Below are positions 11,041-23,793 of a stretch of DNA of 64,000 bases, in pieces. Position 1 is the first letter of the stretch. Each line of letters begins with the position of its first letter. This DNA comes from Escarpia spicata (lineage: Eukaryota; Annelida; Polychaeta; Sabellida; Siboglinidae): contig OZ023209.1 in NCBI GenBank assembly GCA_963995525.1, forward strand, positions 34,778,179 to 34,842,178, written 5' to 3'. The translations under genes were made by a program, and so were the position numbers. Below the pieces are notes generated by a model. The model was given only the letters and a program-made list of their open reading frames with translations, was not told the origin of the DNA and did not search any database.

Positions 11041-12037
11041 CAGTAAAACCTGTCCATAACGTTCATCGTCAGGACTGTGCAAAATTACCGTTATAGGTAG
11101 GTTGCCGTTATGGAGAGTTTCATAACTTGGATACTCACTAGGCGGAGCCACATTATTATGAATGGTTAGCATTGGTTACGTTGACGTTCGCTAGTTGGTA
11201 CTCTTGTGAACAATACAAACCTAGCATTAACAATAATGTTAAGTAATACACTACATAACTTGCTATATTTATTTGATGTTCCTTTTTTTGGGCCATGTTG
11301 AAATCAATCACGCCCTCCAAGTAAAGGCAAACAGAAAAAGCTTTTCCAAAAGGAAACACTAGGGTGTGAACGAGTGCAAGGCAAGCATTGACCCAGATTT
11401 GCTCATGGGGGATTATCAATACAAATTAAGTTACCCCAAGTGGTAGGTAACAGGCCATTGTAATATTTACCTAGGCAGTCTCTCCAGCCATGCCAAGCCA
11501 CTTAGGTAAATATTACAAAGGCTCACTTCAATGGCTTCTCTTAAGTCTTATCAATACAATTTGAGCTACAGGCCATTGTAATATTTACCTAGGCAGTCTC
11601 TCCAGCTAGGCCAAGCCACTTAGGTAAATATTACAAAGGCCAGCTTCCATATGTGGCTACATGCTCAGGGCTTCTCTGAGCTAACTTTGGACAGCAAAGC
11701 TGATTCTACTCCTCTTTGCTGGAGTAAAGCAGCCACATAGCTGCTGCAACAAGCTGAAGACACCAGGCCTGACTTTATTGCAATTTGATAGTCTGGTGTA
11801 CATGTGATGACTTTATTCAGGGAAATTATGGATTCCCTTTGAACTGCCAGCAAGCGGCAGGCTGACTATAAATGGTTCGGTCCAAATTAACTGACCATTA
11901 TACGCAATAGACAGGTTACTGTTATGGACAGGTAGTGGACAGTACAAATTAATAGGAAGTCATTCGGGACTTTCAAAGGTGACCGTTATATCCAGGTTAT
12001 CGTTATGGACAGGTGGCCGCTAAGACAGGTTTTACTG
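11041..12037. mobile_element. Pogo-like non-autonomous transposon with TA target site
   Basis: The left end is CAGTAAAACCTGTCCATAAC and the right end, on the minus strand, is CAGTAAAACCTGTCTTAGCG, so the first 14 bases match exactly. TA flanks both ends (11039-11040 and 12038-12039). The motif CCTGTCCATAACG also recurs just inside both ends, as subterminal repeats do. The interior shows no transposase, and it contains a duplicated hairpin (11453-11641). The CAGTAAAACCTG end type is characteristic of pogo/Tigger families. Confidence 0.8.
11453..11641. repeat. Two direct copies of a 70-bp hairpin
   Basis: Each copy runs from GGCCATTGTAATATTTACCT to CTTAGGTAAATATTACAAAG, so its ends pair as a stem of about 17 bp around a loop of about 28 bp. 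The copies start about 119 bp apart and are nearly identical, which suggests recent duplication inside the pogo-like element. Confidence 0.85.
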
Positions 12038-12039
12038 TA

Positions 12040-15006
12040 ATAAGGTAAATCGTGATTGAATATATCTGAGTAAGTTAAATGGAAACCAATTTGCATTTAC
12101 GTTATGTTTTAGAAGAATTCCTAATTTAACTTTGAAACAGATCCATGTTGTGAGTCAAATGGAGTTGAATTTAGCTTCTCACATGATCTCTTAGTGGTTT
12201 ATGTGAGCATTGTTGAAAGGGAAACTAATCAAGTAATTCAGAGGTTCAAAGCACCAACTGGTCTTATGTGAAACATTAACACAGGCAAAGTGTGACAAAG
12301 TGAGTGGGCAGCTAGGAAGAAAACATCAAAAATACTGACTGACAAGGCAAAATATATATTCATACAAGGTGTGAAACTACACAATGCTAAAACATAAAAA
12401 AACAAAATATCTGTGTTGTTACAATTTAGTTGTTAATCACCAATTGCTTGGGCCGGAATCCAGATGAACCTTTGAGCTCACGAGTTATAGTGAACAGTTG
12501 GTGAGCCATGTAAACTGGTATTCATTAATTTTGTAAAAATGTTATTTGCTGGGGTGGGTTCGATTCAAGGTACACTTTATAAACTGCAATATAATTTTAT
12601 TATGTAACAGTATATATGCCTTTTTGGCAAACGTATTATCTGAGAAATAACATTTTCATTGACAGTGCAAAATAACAATGTGTAATGTTATTATGCAATT
12701 TATTTACTATGAATATTAATATGTACCTTCAAAATATTGTTCTGTATAATTAACTGGAGACAATGCATGGAGACATGTATTTAGCTGAGAAGACAATGAA
12801 TGAATTAATATAACTCTTACTTATACTTATTAAAACCATCCCACCAAATGGAACATAAACTAGATTTATATTCACGCATTTTAGCAATTGATAATATACA
12901 AAGGCAATGACGACTGGCATTTTAATGCAGCGGGTGGCTAAAATGTATAAATAATATATTTTTATTGTTACAAAATTTATATAACTGATGGCTGTGACAT
13001 TCAAGTTAAATCTACAAACTGCACTATACTATTTGATCATTTTTTTCAGCTTTTTAATAGATGGGTCCAAATTCTATAATAGAATGTGGACCCCCAGGTC
13101 CATTTTCTATCTGAAACTGGCATCAGCGTAAACATTGTTAAAGACGTTGGAGACATTAATTACAACAAATTCACAAACAATCACTCTACATCATTGGCTG
13201 TTAACATATGTCATAGTTTATCACGTACGTTAAGTTTTGACAGACGCATGTTTTGATGAGATAAATCTACTGACTACTGATAATATACACATGTAATATA
13301 CACACAGGTACTGAAAAGCGGCAATGCTTCTGTGGCCATTGTTTCTGGAAAATACAGCGCAGTTTTGACAGACGATCTGGTGCACTAGTTTACTGTAAAC
13401 ATTTATACTTTACCAAAACTGGAAAACGGTTTTACACAACTAATATGATATACACGTGCATCTGTAAATTACCATTTTGTTGATTTTCTTCCATATTTAC
13501 TATGAATAATGACATCGATTTAACATTATGTTTTGAAAGACACATTCAATGTACGTGAACAAGCTAAATAAAAATAAAAATGTTCACTCAGGATAACTTG
13601 TTTTTCCTGTTAGCTTAGGCTTTTAGCTTATGGCATTACAGAAGGAAGGGAAGCATAGAATAGGTTCTTATAGTTGTCAATGGTGTGATTTGCAAACACT
13701 ATCAAACTGTCCACGAAAATAACACCTTACCATGCTTTTGCTCACATTTGTAAAATACGAGAAATTAATATAATTTACGAATCGGCTCCAACATAAATTA
13801 GTAATGGTTACAAATCGTAACGAGTCATAATTGTGACGTCCCACATTAAAACTGACCAAATGATGGTGATTGTGATTCCATGCTACATGCATTTCAACTG
13901 ACACAATCTAATGTTTTCGTAGTTTTGCTATTTTCGGTAAAAATGCAGGGTACTGGGCATTAAAAACGCGCTCTTTCATAATGCGATGGTGTTAAACCAA
14001 TCAGATAAATGCTTCTATGCAAAATTGACTTATCGAGCGAATGATGCTAAGCATAGCACCAAAAATCCAATATGGCAGAGTGCAAATTATCGTATAGATT
14101 TTTATACAGTCCAAAGCAAATAATTATTATGATATTGCTGATTTTGCAAGTAATACAGACAGTGACAGATCTAAATACTTTGTTGAATGAGAAACTGACG
14201 CAAATCGGCCTGTGTTACCGTTGCAGCTGCAAACCTGATCGCAGCCTGTCAGCATCAGCCCCATGGTGAAGTGTATAACTACTACAAGATAACATTGTCC
14301 CTTGCAAGTAAGAAAGACATGGCCTAGAAAGTTAGGGTAGAGTGTGGCTTTGAGGTTACAAGTGTACAAGGTGGTGTAGGCATGGCTGGCAGACTGGCAA
14401 CAAAGAGTCCTTTCTAGTAGGGAAATTTGGAGATTTCAGACTGAAGTTTGCTCTTGAGTAGGGCACAGTAGTAATCAATACTTGGACTTATGCTGTATAT
14501 GGTTATTAAAACTCCTCCCTCAATATCAAAAAAGCAAATGTACCAAGTATTCAATATAATATGATGTTTGTTTGTGCATGTTTAAATAAAAAAAAATTTG
14601 GTGAAATTAACAGACAAACTGTGAATTGAATTTTGAACCTGTCAGTTTGAAACGAGTTATAGGAATTGCATAACTAAATCATGATTTAGCCAAACACTGT
14701 CTCTTCAAAGTTCGGCCAGGCTTGGAATCATGGCCGGTTTGTTTACATGTCAACTTTGCCATTTTTCGTGCAAGTACTTATTTCACTGAATCAGTTAAAA
14801 GGATGACTAAAAGCCTAATCTAGCTAGACAGTCGATCATGAGAATGTATTTGGGAAAGGCTAAGGTGCAATGCGAGTGAACAAAAGTGACAGGCAAGTTT
14901 AAGGATTGGTGTTAAATTTCAGCCGGGTGTTTGCAAGATGCCAGATGTAATGACCAGGATTATTTCTTTAGACGACTAAAGAGAGCTTGCATTTTTTATA
15001 AAACAC
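12040..15006. other. Spacer without a supported gene
   Basis: Apart from a fragment of the GGACCCCCAT repeat (13058-13120) and a tiny zinc-finger-like frame at 14730, no coding or RNA feature is supported. An ATG-started frame of 65 codons at 14072-14269 has a short hydrophobic run but no recognisable family. Confidence 0.35.
14730..14789 (+). other. Candidate short first exon with half a C2H2 finger
   Basis: A good start context (ATCATGGCC) opens a 19-codon frame, MAGLFTCQLCHFSCKYLFH, then a stop. The FTCQLCHFSCK pattern looks like the start of a C2H2 finger, and a GTACTT inside it could serve as a weak splice donor. It cannot be joined in frame to the zinc-finger exon at 18851, because that frame has a stop at 18976. 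It may be chance or part of a decayed gene. Confidence 0.15.
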
Positions 15007-16452
15007 ACTGCCAGCATTATTTAAACTAGAAGCACACGACACAATTGAACGTAAAACGTACTGTCAGCATTACTTAAACTAGAAGCACAGTACACAACCA
15101 AACATAAAACGTACTGCCAGCATTACTTAAACTAGAAGCAGACTACACAACCGAACATAAAATGTACTGCCAGCATTACTTAAACTAGAAGCACACTACA
15201 CAATCGAACATAAAACGTACTGCCAGCATTACTTAAACTAGAAGCACACTACACAACCGAACATAAAACGTACTGCCAGCATTACTTAAACTAGAAGCAG
15301 ACTACACAACCGAACATAAAACGTTTTGCCAGCATTACTTACACTAGAAGCACACTACACAACCGAACATAAAACGTACTGCCAGCATTACTATTAAACT
15401 AGAAGCACACTACACAACCGAACATAAAATGTGCTGCCAGCATTACTTAAACTAGAAGCAGACTACACAACTGAACATAAAACATACTGCCAGCATTACT
15501 TAAACTAGAAGCAGACTACACAACTGAACATAAAACGTACTGCCAGCATTACTTAAACTAGAAGCAGACTACACAACTGAACATAAAACGTACTGCCAGC
15601 ATTACTTAAACTAGAAGCAGACTACACAACTGAACATAAAACGTACTACCAGCATTACTTAAACTAGAAGCACACTACACAACTGAACATAAAACGTACT
15701 GCCAACATTACTTAAATTGGAAGCACACTACACAACCGAACATAAAACGTACTGCCAGCATTACTTAAACTAGAAGCAGACTACACAACTGAACATAAAA
15801 CGTGCTGCCAGCATTACTTAATCTAGAAGCAGACTACACAACTGAACATAAAACGTGCTGCCAGCATTACTTAATCTAGAAGCAGACTACACAACTGAAC
15901 TTAAAACGTGCTGCTAGCATTACTTAAACTAGAAGCAGACTACACAACTGATCATAATACGTGCTGCCAGCATTACTTAAACTAGAAGCAGACTACACAA
16001 CAGAACATAAAACGAGCTGCCAGCATTACTTAAACTAGAAGCAGACTACACAACTGAAATAAAATGTGCTGCCAGCATTACTCAAACTAGAAGCACACTA
16101 CACAACTGAACATAAAACATGCTGCCAGCATTACTTAAACTAGAAGCACACTACACAACTGAACAAAAAACGTACTGCCAGCATTACTTAAAACTAGAAG
16201 CACACTATACAACTGAACATAAAACGTACTGCCAGCATTACTTAAAACTAGAAGCACACTACACAACTGAACAAAAAACGTACTGCTAGCATTACTTAAA
16301 ACTAGAAGCACACTATACAACTGAACATAAAACGTACTGCCAGCATTACTTAAACTGAAACTTAGAAGCGGAAGCACACTACACAACTGAACATGAAACG
16401 TACTGCCAGCATTACTTAAAACTAGAAGCACACTACACAACTGAACATAAAA
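15007..16452. repeat. 53-bp minisatellite, about 27 tandem copies
   Basis: The unit begins ACTGCCAGCATTACTTAAAC and goes on TAGAAGCASACTACACAAC before GAACATAAAACGT. Copies are contiguous with occasional 1-8 bp indels, and variants cluster (ACAACCG to the left, ACAACTG to the right), which suggests local duplication and homogenisation. Serine/leucine-rich minus-strand frames across it are artefacts. Confidence 0.95.
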
Positions 16453-16795
16453 GAACCAGATTCACTGTGGGCAAACGACATGAGGAAGTAGCTTTGATGG
16501 GGTAAAACATCATGATAATATAAACGATTTGGAAGATGACATAAACAAAAATACTGATCTTTGTTTTAAAAAAACACAAAGAATGTTTCTGGAAAAAACG
16601 TTTGAGTTATTGCTTCAGTGGAATGCATTTTTAAAGATAAAATAAGAGGGTTTGATGACTGTCAGGTCCTGGGAGTTGGCAGCTGGTTGTTGTTGACACT
16701 GATGACAGTTGATTGAGTTGCACTTAGCATTACCAGAACTGCTGCAAGTTGTGAGATGAGATTAGGATCTGGGGATTCCCATAGAGCTTTAATTT

Positions 16796-17660
16796 TAGTT
16801 CTTTGGGCCGAAAGTCCAACTGACTATTGTCATCACTCTGCGTCCGCCATCCGCCGTTAGCTGCCGTATCTAAAAAAACGTTCAGCAACTTTTTTCTAAT
16901 TTTGCATAGACATCTTAGGGCACTGCCACTATGCACGAGAAATCTGTATTTGAGGGCCCCAAAACTGGTAATTGTTTATATTTTGCCTATTTTATATAAA
17001 AAAAACTGTTCAATAACTTTTTCTCTAATTTTGCATAGACATTTCATGTGGTAGTGCCACTGTACACAAGAAATCTGTATTTGATTGAATCATTCTAAGT
17101 GCACCAGAGGTCCACTAAAATGCTACATTTGCTAACTAAATTGTCTAATGCAGCAGTAGCTCTATTTATAACTGGCTGGCTACACACTGTTACATAGCTA
17201 ATCTCTTTCTACAACATCTGTCACATGCAGAGTCTGTGTCTTGCAAGGATCAGAGGTTATTTTTTCTGTTATTTCAAAACCTATTCAGTAATTGTTGTCA
17301 AATTTTGTATATACATCTCTTAGGGTAGTGTCGCTGTACACAAGGAATTTGTATTTGATTGAATCATTCTAAGGGCACCTTAGGGCCTCCCAAAAGCTAA
17401 ATGTTCACATTTTTTCTATTTCTGCCTGGACTAGGTTGGCAGAGTGCCAATTGATTGTGTATTACACCCACCCTCCACTCCACAGTGGAGCTAAGATTAT
17501 CTGCCTGCTATTGTTTGATGGAAACTGTAACTAATCTGCAATTGGTAACAGACAGCATTAACCTACTAGACACCTGTTAAACTGGACAGTTGAATGTAGG
17601 TTTTAAGCTGTATCTTCCCAGTGTCAAACAGTGGGCTGTAACTAATGTGAAATGGGAATC
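16796..17660 (+). repeat. Dispersed repeat family A, 5' and middle modules
   Basis: It starts AGTTCTTTGGGCCGAAAGTC and carries the CACTCTGCGTCCGCC and TTTGATTGAATCATTCTAAG blocks also found at 7084 and 59808. It then runs into the ATTAACCTACTAGACACCTG block related to 50510 and 52690. The 3' module ending in GGACTTCAGGGCC is absent. Confidence 0.6.
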
Positions 17661-18850
17661 CCTGCTGCACTGGTAGAACCTGAGGAACTTTAAAACAGCA
17701 GTCGAATACTTTATTTCCAGGTGTATCTTCACTGGCATGCATATAGTCTAGAGAGCTACTAAACATGTCAACACTTTGCTTCCACCATAACTCTTAATGA
17801 TCTGTAACTATGATTCACCAAACAACATTTCATTAATAATTACAAACTCACAATATAGTCCAAAAGATATGGATGACTTTAAATACAAAATAAGAGCTGT
17901 TCCCTTTGTGATGTGAATTTACACCTGTAGTAAGATTGATTTGAATTAATTGAGTAAAAAATGTTTGAACAGGTACACCCCGCTGGCCTAATACATGGCA
18001 TATTTTCCTCCTGTGCCAGTTCTCGTGGTCAAGTATTTTGATGTCCTTCATTGAACACTGATAGCCTGTGTTCAAGTTGTGAGTTGCATAGTCTTTGTCA
18101 AAGGTATGACATGAATACTTTGGGAACCCATCTCTTGCAACAACCTGTAGGTAGCGCCCCTGGCACATAATATTCGAACTAAGGATTTGGCTGATTGGTT
18201 TCTGGTGTATCCACTAAGATGAGCACCTAGAACTGCTTACAGTCTGTCTAGTTACCCTTCCAGAGTTTGATTAAATGTGAATTACATAATGTATGAATGC
18301 CTAAAGAAAATGGGACCTGATGTCATTGATTTACTGAGTGTTGATTTTAGGTGTAGCTGTTTCAAATGTATTTTCGCCCCAGCTCCAGGCCCTTAGCCAA
18401 AATAAATTGTTGTCAGTCTTGAATTAGACAAAAGTGTGCCTTTTAGCATGTGAATGGCTTCTGAGAAAGTCATTCACACCAATCACAGCTATTAATTTCA
18501 GTTTAGTTTTTCAGTTATAAACCAGTGTAATTTGAGCCATTTATTTAATTAATACTGATCAATTCGATTTCCTTCACTACCAGTTGTGCCAATTATAGTA
18601 ATTCATGTGGGCTGGTAGACTTGGAACTGTTAGTTAATCTAGTGGCTAGCTGGCCCCCTGTAAATTAAACCATTCTTATCAGTTGTAATTACTGGTGTTT
18701 GCAAGTCATCTGCCAGTCTTGAAGATAGACAGACAGGTCTCTGGCTGTGCCCCTGCCAGCTCAACAGTACCTGACCTCATATCTGACATTGTGGAATATC
18801 ATAATTTATGTATATCATAATTTATGTATATCATTTCTGCTTTCTTCCAG
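17661..18850. other. Spacer or 5' intron upstream of the zinc-finger gene
   Basis: No coding sequence is recognised. It ends with a pyrimidine-rich TTTCTGCTTTCTTCCAG, a good 3' splice site, so at least its right part is probably an intron in the 5' untranslated region of the next gene. Confidence 0.45.
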
Positions 18851-18981
18851 GACAAGTCGGTGGGAGTGACTCTGACAAACATGCTACATGGTGTCGCTGC
18901 TGGCATCAGACATTACTTCAGGATATGAGTCGACAGAACATGCTGACATTCCATCAGCACTGACTCTACTCGGGCTAGACA

Positions 18982-21900
18982 ATGCAGACAGGCGTAGAAC
19001 AGGGGGGGGAGATGCCTTCTCAGACGGGGCAGATTCTCAGACCCGATGGTTTAACAGCAAACACAAACCTGAGGCTCACCAGTGGAGCCATTGCAGAGCT
19101 CAATAGCATGGTTAGAAATAACCCAAGTTTGATGCAGTTCACCACTCAAGCAACGAGACATGTGTTAGGAGATGAGCTCTCTAACAGGAATGTTGGCTTG
19201 GGTGCTGAAGCAAACAGACAGGACAGTGTGGCCAACAGTATTCCCACTACGTCTGAAATATCGGCAGAGCCTTTGCTGTTGCCTGCAGGTGAAGTCACGA
19301 TGCTCCTGCGTATGTCTTCAGAACAAATGAATAACCATAATTTCACAGACACAACTCAAGTGACACATTTGACTGGCTTTGTCTACGAGGCAAACAAGTA
19401 CTTGTGTCATGCATGTGCATTTAACACAACATCAAGACTCTTGTTCCGTGAGCATCTTCGCTGCCACACCGTTCACAAGCCATATTCGTGTGGAGAATGT
19501 GGGGAAAATATGCACTTGAAAACCGTTCTGTACCACTACCAACAAAAACACCGTCATTCCGGACCATCGATTTATGTTAAGCCATCAGCATTGGTTGACG
19601 GAATCATGCAGAAGCTGGGTCCTGTTGCACCGCATTCAGTCAGTAAAATTGATGTGCAGCCAACTACACAGCATGGTTTTCCATTTTCTTCTACTTCATC
19701 GTTTGGAAACAGTCGACCAGGTGAATCAGGCCATAGGTCGGACTTGTCAATACTGGATGTGGTGGAAGATAATGAAGGCATGTTACAGCCTCTAGCAAAC
19801 GAGACCAATCAATTGGACACACTTGCTGCAAATTGTGACTACAAAGATGGTGTGTATACATGCGACCTTTGCAAGTTCTCTACACGTAAGCCGTTCGAGA
19901 TCTTCGAACACATTATCGCTGATGTGCGGCGCTGGAAATGTGGTTGCACCAATTGCACTAATTCTGAACCTCGCCTCTGTTACATTGTCAAAGCTGCGGC
20001 GGCAAAGCTAATAAGACTGGAACAAGAAACAATGGGAGATAGAGACTTTCCTCCGACTGAGCCAATAACACCAATAGTGATTGCTCCTCTGAGTAATCAC
20101 ACAGAGTCTGATCAATACAGTATGGCCATCTCACAGCCTGCTGTCGTCGGTGGTGTACCCTGGCAGTCACAGCGCGCAGGTAGCTACAACACAACAGACA
20201 TGTATAGCAGACCACCACCAAGTTACTATCAGACACTGGCAGTCAGCACTGGAAGGGCATTTGTAAGTGAGGACGTTGGCAGTCCATCAATTTATTTACC
20301 ACGTGCCCCTGTCATGTCTACTGCTTCCGGTGCATACCAGCAAGCACCTACTCTGAATTGGCTACCTTCTGTGGAACCTCGGACAACCTTCACAACATCA
20401 ATGGTGAGCAATATACCTGTAAGTAACCGAGGACCAATCTTGCGCATTGATTCAGTGCCACCATCCAGAGCAAATGCTTCATGTATCCGTTTACCTACAC
20501 AACGTTCAACCCACGTTGCATCCTCTTCATTTCAACCGACAAGAGTGGTTCATATAACATCTGTACCAACTCGGCCACCAGTATTGTCAGAACAGAGTTC
20601 TCCTCAGTCTTCTAGTGCACCAACTAGAAGCACGCCATTACCAGAATGGCTGCGTCCTACCCTGCAAGAGCTGACAATGGATTTATCTCAAGAGGCTAAC
20701 AAACAAAGGCAGGTAGAAACTGCAACAGAGACAACTGTCCCAAATGAAGCAGGAAGCAGTAGTTGCGGATCTGGACAGAAGCACACTGGAGGAACAGGGT
20801 CAGTAAATATATTGGCAATACTGAACAGTACAAGTGGTAACAAGAGGCCTGGTAGTCGTGACAATGGACATCCCATAGTAATTGAAGTCAGTGACTCAAG
20901 CGAGGACGAACTACCAGCCCTGGTGCTGCCTTCCGTTCCAGAGAAGGAGCGCAATGAGGAGACGGTCACTGAAGCAGTTGTAGTCAACAGTACTGAGAAA
21001 CAGACTGAAACACGGCCAAACAGGAAAAGAAGCAGTGATGATCAGTCTGGCAATATCCGTACGAAAAAAACATCTTCAAAGCAACGGAGTAATGCTAGAT
21101 TGGCACGAGTTAAAGCGAAAAAGACAACGGAAAGTGAAAAACATGTTAATGACTCTACAACGATACCAGCTGGCTCAACAGTCGAAGACGTTGACAAAGG
21201 GGAATTCTTCAGGTGTGGCATTCCACAGTGTGGACATTCGTATTGTGATCCGGATAGTTTGAAGGCACACACAAAGAGATGTCATGCATCATTGAAAATC
21301 TACCCATGTCCCTACTGTTGCTGTTTGTGGTCGGATTGTAATTTACTTGTAGACCACATTCTAGTCCACAGTGGATCAATGCCCTATCGTTGCGTCCAGT
21401 GTGACATCTGCTTTGAGACAAATGTCGAACTGAAGAAACACTTCGAAGATTCGCATCATGTCAAAGTGTTCTTCAAGTGTCTGGTTGATGGTTGTGAATA
21501 TGAGTCAAAACTCTGGACGGAATTCAAAGTTCACGTTTCATGCTGTCACCCCGCTCAAGAAGAATACACTTGTTTCGCTTGTGGTGCCAACTTCACAGAT
21601 CGTACCATCTACTTACGACATCTGGAGTCAGGCATGGAAACACTGATCTGCTGTGCATACTGTCCGATTAAGTCGAAGTTGAGGTACTCGATCATCCGTC
21701 ACATAGGCTCTGTGCACCAAGGGTTGGCCAAGAAAGTTGCTGTGCAGACTGAGATGAAATGCGGCAAAGGAGGTAAACCAACATGGCAAAAATGCTCTGT
21801 GGAGAAGCCCGCTGTCAAAGCACCACCCATCCTGCGTCGGTGTACTCACGAGAAGCCTGCTTTCGAAACGCCACCGGTCCTGCTACGTTGTCCTCACTGT

Positions 21901-23793
21901 GACTTCGCTGATGTTGACAAGACCTTGGTTGATGCGCATGTAGAAAGCCACAAGTCGAAACGCGATCCAGAATTTGCATTCTCGTGCACGTTCTGCACGT
22001 TCGGCTCCAACAACATGCACGAGTATATGCAGCACCTTGCGAATCATCGTGGTAAGGCAGCTCGGCAGCTGCGATACTTCAGGTGTCCGTACTGCCTGTT
22101 CACCAGCAATCAGATGGCGCTGATCGAGAAGCACCTGGACAAGAAGCATAGCAAAGAACCGTTCAAGTTTGAAGTGCAGCAGAAGGATGTCACAACCAAT
22201 GGGCAAGAGCCATGTCCCAGTTCAGGTGTGCAACCCGATGGGTCCCAGGGGAAAGGGACGAGTGCGGTTGCGACACAAGGTGGAAGCAACGAGAAACCGC
22301 AAGCATCCCGCGATCCAGTAACTTCCGGTAAACGCCCAAAGCCTGTGTCCACTGGACCTGAGATGCACAAACGACTGGTGATTGTGCTGGAGAAGTGTAC
22401 TGTACTGACAACAACTCCAAACACCCGCGCTTTAAGATCAAGTGCAAAACGGAAAATCACCACTGATGATGATGACAAAGACTTGATCAGGAGAAACACC
22501 AAGACGACAGGAGTTGTCAAGAAAATGGTAAGGGAAAAACCAGAAGCTGTCCAAACCAGCACAAGAGCATGTACACTAGAAGCTCTCAGTGGCACCAGTT
22601 TGACAGATGAATACGATGTTGGTGACACAGAACCGATGTTTACGAAAGACGAGGATGTGGAAGAGGAAGAAGAAGATTCATACTGGAGAGAGATGATCCG
22701 AAAGAGTGTCAGTCCCATGGAAAAGACTACAGTGCAGGCATGTCCAAGTGTGCCACGTAAGACACATCTTGACAAACCGCCTACTTCAGGTGTGTCGGTA
22801 GGTGAGTGCGACATGGATGAAGTCGAACCAGTGTCGGAGGATGAAGATGTCTACTGGAGAGACATCATTCAAAAGAGAAACAAGGAAGAAGTACTGCTGT
22901 CGGACGAAGAAGAGGACGAAGATACGTACTGGAGAGACATTGTCAAGAGCAGCAAGCATGATAAACAGTCAGGAGGAACGCGCGAAAGTTGTCGGTCCAC
23001 ACCAGTTCGACTCAGTGGTAGAGCCCGTGCCGTCGGGAGGAAATGTGTAGCCAACCGTATGCCCGTAGATGTCGTTGAAGTTGAAAACGACATACCCATG
23101 CTGCCTCAACCAGCAGCACCCGGGTGTTCCAGCAGTTTGAGGATTGCCCAGTACCAGTGCACCTTCTGCGAGTTCGTGTGTAATGACTTGCGATTGTTTA
23201 ACGAACACATGCGATCGTTGCACGGAGACAACAATAGTCTCGCCAACCTCCCGAAGACCACCACCGGTGACAGCACCCCAAAGCGCAGCCGACGCAAACA
23301 CACAGTCGCAGCAGCGGTGGGACATGCTGCGGGTTCGGCGGGTAGGAGCACAACTGAGCCGGACACCATCATCAATCCAGAGGACGACAAAATGAAGTAT
23401 CACTGCAACCTGTGCAGCATTGATTGCCAGGATTGGGAGACGTTTGAGTCACACATGACCGATATACACTCTTACAGCGTCATCAAAACTGATACAACGT
23501 CTCCATTCCAAGACATCATGGCAGTTCCGATCGAGAAGCGAAGCCCACCAGTTGCCAGACGGAAATTTACATGTCACGTATGTTCATATTCTACTTTCTT
23601 CAAGTTCCAGTTGAGGAAACACTTGAGTGATACGAATAACTCGCATCATCAACCACCTAGCTCACCCCGAAAAAAGACATCTCCAAGAAAAGGGTTGAGA
23701 AATATAGAAACCAGACAGAAATCAGATGCGAAAAGCAGTGATACATCCCAGCTTGTTGAGCCGATACCGCACAGAAAGTCGGGGGAGATGGAA
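18982..23793 (+). CDS. Giant poly-C2H2 zinc-finger protein, first large coding exon
   Basis: This encodes residues 1-1604 of a probable nuclear DNA- or RNA-binding regulator. A strong 3' splice site precedes 18851. In this frame a stop at 18976 makes the ATG at 18982 the first usable start. About 15 C2H2 fingers are visible: two at residues 140-200, a degenerate one near 290, a block of nine from about 743 to 1060, and three in the last 220 residues. Between them lie a serine/threonine/proline-rich region, a basic nuclear-localisation-like stretch (about 676-715), the motif PIVIEVSDSSEDE (631-643), which fits a SUMO-interacting motif, and three acidic YWR motifs (Y1234, Y1291, Y1316). The exon ends at GAA before GTAAGT, phase 0, and matches the phase of the next exon at 24446. 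The family is not identified; the finger style recalls ZNF462-like proteins, but that is only an impression. Confidence 0.85.

Noticed and set aside
12545..12575. tRNA-like B box (GGGTTCGATTCAAGG)
   Set aside because: No matching acceptor, D or anticodon stem could be drawn upstream, so no tRNA gene is called.
15007..16452. CRISPR-like appearance of regular repeats
   Set aside because: The 53-bp units are contiguous with no unique spacers, and the genome is eukaryotic; it is a minisatellite.
22110..22814. Minus-strand 234-codon open frame
   Set aside because: It lies wholly inside the zinc-finger exon, shows no domain, and is explained by codon composition of the sense frame.
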